Below are positions 63,801 through 64,000 of a stretch of 64,000 bases of DNA, in pieces. Location of the stretch: positions 27,427 to 91,426 of the forward strand of contig JAQSCO010000048.1 of assembly GCA_029945445.1 (NCBI GenBank), read 5' to 3'. This DNA comes from Lacunisphaera sp. Its GTDB lineage: Bacteria > Verrucomicrobiota > Verrucomicrobiia > Opitutales > Opitutaceae. The notes under the pieces are model-generated. The model made no database searches and was not told the origin of the DNA. It worked only from the letters and a program-made list of their open reading frames with translations. Position numbers and translations under genes: made by a program. The stretch's first letter is position 1, and every line of letters begins with the position of its first letter.

Positions 63801-64000
63801 GGTCACCGTGCCTGCAGCCGTCGCATCCAGCAACAGGTTGAACCCGCCATTGATCGTGCTCGTGCCGCCGCTGAAGGTGATCGCGTCGGTTGTCGCCCCG
63901 CCCGCCGTCATCACCGTCAAGTTCGCGCCCAGGGTCGTCGGCCCCGTCACCGTGATCGCCCCGCCCGTGGTCGTCGCCGTCAGGTTGCCGTTCAAGGTCG
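51849..64000 (-). CDS. Giant beta-strand-repeat exoprotein, N-terminus beyond window
   Basis: About 4,050 residues are visible, open to the right edge; the start lies outside (the last codon in frame is not a true start). The composition is dominated by Thr, Gly, Ala, Val and Asn and I see no Cys. Most of it is short repeats such as GTVTLGDGGDTL, ITLGDGNTGVAVGG and GAITVTGPTTLGAN, typical of filamentous-haemagglutinin-like parallel beta-helices. The last 330 or so residues are different: non-repetitive, then helical and charged (PERERPRESDYEVADARIED). No autotransporter barrel or LPxTG signal is seen, so two-partner secretion or another route is likely. Adhesion is inferred, not shown. Confidence 0.85.
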   Translation of the reverse strand, partial: TLNGNLTATTTGGAITVTGPTTLGANLTVMTAGGATTDAITFSGGTSTINGGFNLLLDATAAGTVTATSGTVTLGGAIGGTTPLTSLTVKGSTLSAGSAQTTGNQTYTALTGTTGTTLNGNLTSTTTGGAITVTGPTTLGANVTVMTAGVVTTDAITFSGITSTIDGGFDLVLDAANGGAVSATSGTVTLGGAIGGTAPLASLTVKGSMISAGSARTVGTQTYTAFTSTTLNGNYVTAGGAFTATGPVLLGGPTTVDTTNSGGTLAGANITFTSTIDNGQTLGLTAGTNGAIALQGAVGTTALTSLTASGKTISAGNVKTTGLQSYTGTTSTTLNGAYVTTGTGGTFQVTGPVLLGGATTVNTSAANTAAGADITLGAVAGGGFTLDLNAGTGGAIAGTSADNVSTLTITNSGGTTFSGAIGAGTAGAVTLTDTTGTVAFQGNTHITTLTTANKGYNVAFTGTTNTVDNAATFLNTGTITLGDGSDALAFTGGVVATAPSGINLNGTVTAAGTGVITLGDGNTGVAVGGNSTVGGTSTGAITLGAATLTDGVSLTVGTGIANAINLSSVLGNAGAGAETLIINTTGIATIAGAVGAGGNALDQLTVTQSGGTTFQSTVDAKQITVSDTAAAATVAFQGNTTATTGMTVGAGTAAYNVSLTGGTNTIAGTTTFNNTGTVTLGDGGDTLTFTGGVVATAPLSATAGILLNGTVTAAGTGVITLGDANTGVSVGGTSLVGGTSTGQITLGNALLADGVTLTVGAGAATPISLAAVTGTALGAVSSLTLNTTGTATVSGAVGTDIGTVTVTQSGGTTFQSTVDAATIALTDSAAATTVAFQGNTTATTGMTVGAGTAAYNVSLTGGTNTIAGTTIFLNTGTVTLGDGGDTLNFTGGVTHTAGANSINGDISTTNSAINLNSGTAVTGSSTLGSGSGTISLGATTLADGVTLTVGTGAASPINIGSISGTAGGAASDLTINTTGVVTIALAVGTDLGTVTVTQSGGTTFQSTVDAATIALTDSAAAATVAFQGNTTATTGLTVGVGTAAYNVALTGGTNTIAGTTTFNNTGTVTLGDGGDTLAFTGGVVATAPSTVNLNGTVTAAGAGVITLGDGNTGVAVGGNSLVGGASTGTITLGAATLADSTTLTVGTGIANTLSLAAVSGTAGGTASNLTLNTTGTATVSGAVGTDLGTVTVTQSGGTTFQSTVDAATIALTDSAAAATVAFQGNTTATTGLTVGVGTAAYNVALTGGTNTIAGTTTFNNTGGVTLGNNPADVLTFTGGLTSTASTTTVDGIVRTAGQSLILGAVTLAGSSALDTTNSGGSAGAAVTLGAVDGTTNFAQDLTLTAGTGSVGFGGVTGGTAKLGALTINSAGTVTATAGNTTAKSLTVTTATSFDSSGRTIDTTGAADTVGGNVAITTTGQLTTGQITTTGGADVGNTTGRAAGAVTLSGGDINAGAITARGSAATTGTNPGGAGGTVALTATDGTPTITLSGNIDTSGGAGTAQGAGGTITFNSPVILAASRTITTGATAGNIVFNGAVDATTAGVETLTLAAGTGTIDLNNSLGATKALGAFTITSGGQANLQAITATGGDIGVTASTINVNGVLTTTGGPGGVLTITGGGVTINATPVVGATNITLTGNGNDVIINSALTNNAAISVTAPRDIIINAQVQTTGGTSDILLTADTNADGVGGVLVRPAGQVDAGRHATLTGSALFTGLDGATGESVLIAADGANTQVLAAGNVTLQSGVSAPVGADIQVSGIVRSSGAGTVTVNAADQIRLAANVLTVGGDITFSDAVILTGPVSVDTGAGAGNINFNSTLIGATAGVDNLTLTAGIGNITFTGAVGTTRLGDVTIASANNVTASSTFNAATLTQSAGTGTTTLNGAVNTNAAGGVSLTGTNLAVNNTITTTGTGPVTVVESGTATFAAAGDITSDGAVSLTATGGISTAGDITTTNDDVTYASATTLTGPVAVNTGAGAGNINFSSTLDGAQDLTLTAGTGSVSFTGVVGATRLGNVTIASANNVTATTFSAATLTQSAGTGTTTLNGAVNTNAAGGISLTGNVQTVNATLTTTSGGPVTFTNAGLLTLNANVTSDGAVTQNGAGAVTITGARTISTTSDAVDFLRAVTLNGSGSLVAVNTTTSGTGGSITFQSTLDATTAGVNAEDLTLTAGTTGNITFTGAVGTTRLGDVIVASANNVTASSTFNAATLTQSAGTGTTTLNGAVNTNAAGGVSLTGTNLAVNNTITTTGTGPVTVVESGTATFAAAGDITSDGAVSLTATGGISTAGDITTTNDDVTYASATTLTGAVAVNTGAGIGNIAFSSTLDGGQDLTLTAGTGSVSFGGVVGATRLGNVTIASANNVTATTFSSATLTQSAGTGTTTLNGAVNTNAAGGVSLTGTNLAVNNTITTTGTGPVTVVESGTATFAAAGDITSDGAVSLTATGGISTAGDITTTNDDVTYASATTLTGAVAVNTGAGTGNIAFSSTLDGAQDLTLTAGTGSVTFTGVVGATRLGNVTIASANNVTATTFSSATLTQSAGTGTTTLNGAVNTNAAGGVSLTGTNLAVNNTITTTGTGPVTVVESGTATFAAAGDITSDGAVSLTATGGISTAGDITTTNDDVTYASATTLTGAVAVNAGTGAISFNSTVNGGQTLTANSTGATTFSAAVGGGTALTSLTTDAGGTVSLLNVTTTGVQSYGENATLNGTYTTTNNAFGVGGTTTLAGATTVSTGSGTITFTGAVDGANTLVANSSGTTTFGGAVGGGTALTSLTTNAGGTTAINGGAVTTTGAQTYGDSVTLNANTTLATTNSAVAFATILNSFNATARNLTINTGTGAVTFGGTIGGVNPLGTLTINNTAAGQVLPTTTVQALNVTTNGAITQTGNLVVTGITTLTPGAGNSVTLTQAGNNFGGPVGVTNGTNVTLVDTSILDLGPIAITGNLTATATTGDITNTGGALLITGNSLFTASAVGASITVNNVGNNFTGTVTFAPTVGLANVSVVDNSPFDLLGNTLSGNLTVNAVGNITDSGAIPTVVQTGLASFNANGFNITLDTPGNNFSTVQLAGAAITLFNVSSINFAGVQSSGALNLQSAGTMTISNPITGGATVSLGSTAGDLLINAPVSTSSGNLNLTAAAGNVTATAPGTLTTAGGSITVQAGANVQLAATSTAGGAVTVTATGAARFISPFAMSGPYTVKAGGNVTFDQALSGGGGDLAVNTAGITTFSGPVSVRHLTTDAPGTTILAGGSLGANGGFLFLDPVVVSNNLTINASAGWFDQTLRGASNGGQTLTVNVSGDLVFGGPVGGAGLNLAGLTTTATGRMLFYGAGAGVTTTGAQIYNNAVLLGTTTTFGASALTFNGTVNTGPSLVSLSRPLLNAATTGESDLIANVSGVTTFNAPVGLTSRVGDITTDSPGTTAVNANIRATGITLNDPVTFGGASALTIDTTGTQVYAGAATMLTNLSFNSSLAAAFTDPVAPGINFRSAITATGQTLTLTAPAATISVGGDLGAPSGRLAKFTATGRNMVIGGGIWAEGDILLDIGNGVGAGNDFLRFNNASSTTHDTTIDSATGEIILGSGAAGGTVAAKTAPPPRSSIFKSDQGDFYLFARKITMQPFERLTVRNGSFIAIADGTAAGDGLSVGSIAAANYLVLMAHNGASQGIHLQSRGPASVDNASGQSTQDRGTELIGGGVFFFSDNPSYTLGVAFPTRTSFSPTTGSANFFDYATITGNILSNNVTGPLTIDIVTGKDGTVHPVYVADLISVNRNRPLVGPNLVYLDLLGIPGIGGPRFITPDSLIGPIDLTPLRTLVTTNATVRAVVSNNTAPNVPVQTVEATPPEIELAAAVREQLQALGIYARPLRPDERRSRELRKGLFTTIPERERPRESDYEVADARIEDKALREVIRLATATGLIGLDQHKLDEVARALAASFEAFSATTTNAGAKDFRAWLETSKEPDAVRVLDYVKTLQETLKRIELLGLTRQELESSKAQIYGSILRARLNTEPEFMRALVEGVPAAPSLTASNQRTNQSDSLAMASGRPPG
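56119..58370. repeat. Near-identical 489-base repeats inside the exoprotein gene
   Basis: Copies of a 163-codon unit begin at about 56119, 56608, 57097 and 58114. The spacings are 489, 489 and 1017 bases; the last interval contains an extra, more divergent unit. About 240 bases at the start of each copy show no difference that I could see, including a rare AT-rich patch GTATTATTAACC. All spacings are multiples of three, so the reading frame is kept. This implies recent duplication or gene conversion. Confidence 0.85.
60219..62140. repeat. Second repeat family, about 570-600 bases per unit
   Basis: The landmark GTCGTCCCGGCGATCGTGTT recurs near 60230, 60818, 61388 and 61988, with spacings of 588, 570 and 600 bases. 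Units are highly similar but differ by small in-frame length changes, encoding TIAGTT, AYNV(A/S)LTGGTN and TVTQSGGTTFQSTVDA motifs. Confidence 0.75.
63300..64000. repeat. Third repeat family at the right edge, 339-348 bases per unit
   Basis: Two adjacent units of 116 and 113 codons encode (L)NGNLT(A/S)TTTGGAITVTG followed by PTTLGAN and TVTLGGAIGGT. They are similar but not identical, and the series may continue beyond the window. Confidence 0.7.

Noticed and set aside
56119..64000. Possible CRISPR-like array from regular repeats
   Set aside because: Repeat units are hundreds of bases, in frame, and encode beta-strand protein repeats; there are no short direct repeats with unique spacers.

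Overview
The window looks like the chromosome of a GC-rich bacterium of the PVC group, most likely Verrucomicrobiota of the Opitutaceae type. This is inferred from gene content: a ribosomal cluster without rpmD, a DUF1501/PSD1 cytochrome pair, a LemA-M48 cassette, a TPR-ExbB-ExbD locus, a giant beta-strand-repeat exoprotein and many intergenic palindromic elements. No database search was possible.

Positions 1-25555 hold the translation and transcription superoperons, all on the minus strand. In transcription order they are tRNA-Thr, tuf, tRNA-Trp, secE, nusG, rplK, rplA, rplJ, rplL, rpoB, rpoC, a clear terminator, then rpsL, rpsG, fusA, rpsJ and the S10/spc series from rplC to rplO, which is cut by the left edge. 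Spacing is tight, several genes touch or overlap by 1-4 bases, and rpmD is missing between rpsE and rplO. Three features stand out: the beta' subunit has lost three of the four second-zinc-site cysteines, EF-G has an N-terminal extension of about 30 residues, and hairpins sit in the few larger gaps.

Positions 25649-30164 (minus) are a four-gene envelope operon: a secreted TPR protein, ExbB, ExbD and a small membrane-anchored protein with a TonB-like C-terminus. The ExbD carries Asn where the proton-carrying Asp is expected. Divergent from it, 30313-33278 (plus) encodes LemA, a YbjQ-family protein and an M48 protease with a TerB-like tail, followed by a soluble GAF hybrid histidine kinase.

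Positions 35070-51732 are a mixed housekeeping and accessory region: a small membrane protein, SufE, a DUF1501/PSD1 pair, a TatD-family hydrolase, TcdA, malic enzyme, an overlapping operon hslO-pnuC-nadR-like-serine hydrolase, a fatty acid hydroxylase-family protein, MsrA, an Hsp15-like S4 protein, EttA and a membrane-anchored class III nucleotide cyclase. Most intergenic gaps here contain different inverted-repeat elements. Some of these reach into start codons, and one REP-like palindrome lies inside a signal peptide.

Positions 51849-64000 are one open reading frame (minus), the C-terminal 4,050 or so residues of a giant Thr/Gly/Ala-rich beta-strand-repeat exoprotein. It contains nearly identical internal DNA repeats and its start lies beyond the right edge.
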